In this document: positions 4,981 to 5,243 of the stretch, piece by piece
How the letters are laid out: each line of letters opens with the position of its first letter
Numbering within the stretch: the stretch's first letter is position 1
Source: JAGMES01 sp023128035
Lineage (GTDB): Bacteria > Bacillota > Halanaerobiia > DY22613
Direction: 5' to 3'
Assembly: GCA_030627905.1 (NCBI GenBank)
Contig: DAOVRZ010000180.1
Location: 1 to 5,243 of the forward strand
Length of the DNA: 5,243 nucleotides
The notes under the pieces: model-generated
Seen by the model: only the letters and a program-made list of their open reading frames with translations
Databases searched by the model: none
Told to the model about the DNA's origin: nothing
Made by a program: the position numbers and the translations under genes

Positions 4981-5243
4981 ATGCCACAAATTAATCTTAT
5001 CAAAGAAATTCTAAAAATTCCAGAGCTAGAGGTATTAACTTTTCGAAAAAAAAGAAAATATGTTGATTCTAGATGTTGAATCCAAAGCTGGAGAAAGTCA
5101 TTGTCCTAGTTGTGGTAAATGATGCACTAAGGTACATCAGACACGTCCTCAACCTGTTCGGCATTTCACAATTGCTGGTGTGACCCAGTCATTCTTATTT
5201 TGAATAAGCATGGTTCACTGTACGTAAAGAGGAGCAACAAAAA
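4981..5243 (+). pseudogene. ISL3-family transposase, N-terminal remnant with several frameshifts
   Basis: ATG at 4981 follows AAGGAGGG by 7 bases and reads MPQINLIKEILKIPELEVL, then stops at 5077-5079. The homologous reading shifts at about 5042-5046 to another frame (NMLILDVESKAGESHCPSCG), which holds the N-terminal C-P-x-C-G zinc-finger-like motif typical of ISL3 transposases. That frame has an in-frame TGA at 5120, continues as CTKVHQTRPQPVRHFTIAG, and shifts again near 5181 (PVILILNK) and near 5212 (FTVRKEEQQK). Three frame changes plus a stop mean no functional transposase can be made. The window ends before the catalytic DDE domain. A short run of A residues at the first shift could be a mutation hotspot or a sequencing error, but the other breaks argue for real decay. 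Confidence 0.8.

Larger units (their letters stand above)
4870..5243 (+). mobile_element. left part of a decayed ISL3-type insertion sequence
   Basis: The element is inferred from the transposase remnant it carries. Its left end must lie between the ATPase gene's start (4773) and 4981; the exact boundary near 4870-4880, where AAAAGGGGTGTATAATTAAT begins, is a guess, because the right end is outside the window and no terminal repeat can be matched. Confidence 0.5.

Overview
The window is AT-rich DNA with strong AGGAGG-type ribosome binding sites and sigma-A-like promoters. This points to a low-GC Bacillota-type anaerobe, in the Clostridia or Halanaerobiia range; the sequence alone does not give a species. 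It looks like an accessory region: three intact genes (one of them entering from the left edge) and one small peptide gene lie among three gene remnants and several repeats.

Layout, left to right. (1) 3-959: a tetratricopeptide-repeat protein open to the left edge, followed 16 bp later by a 48-codon gene (976-1122) for a short secreted peptide, closed by a strong terminator. This arrangement is typical of RRNPP-type receptor/peptide quorum-sensing pairs such as Rap-Phr, PlcR-PapR, NprR-NprX and AimR-AimP. The first ~140 bp are about 51% G+C, unlike the rest. (2) 1207-1489: the C-terminal part of a SAM-dependent methyltransferase, broken by a frameshift. (3) 1481-2736: a block framed by an inverted pair of ~65-bp imperfect repeats. 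It holds a perfect-stem hairpin, an intact tandem-HTH XRE regulator on the minus strand (1733-2257), a good promoter for it overlapping a 16-bp repeated motif, a possible divergent promoter, and a possible ~120-nt structured RNA (2338-2460). (4) 2759-3050: a frameshifted, internally deleted and truncated sodium:solute symporter remnant. (5) 3079-4773, minus strand: an intact 564-residue AAA-ATPase-like/PD-(D/E)XK nuclease-like protein. (6) 4870-5243: the start of a decayed ISL3-type insertion sequence running off the right edge.

The two units most likely to be functional systems are the TPR receptor plus secreted peptide, and the XRE regulator with its repeated motif and neighbouring hairpin RNA. 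The motif overlaps the regulator's own promoter and recurs in both flanking long repeats, so the regulator may control itself and those sites; this is inference. The ATPase/nuclease gene appears to be a self-contained single gene of a family often found in variable regions.
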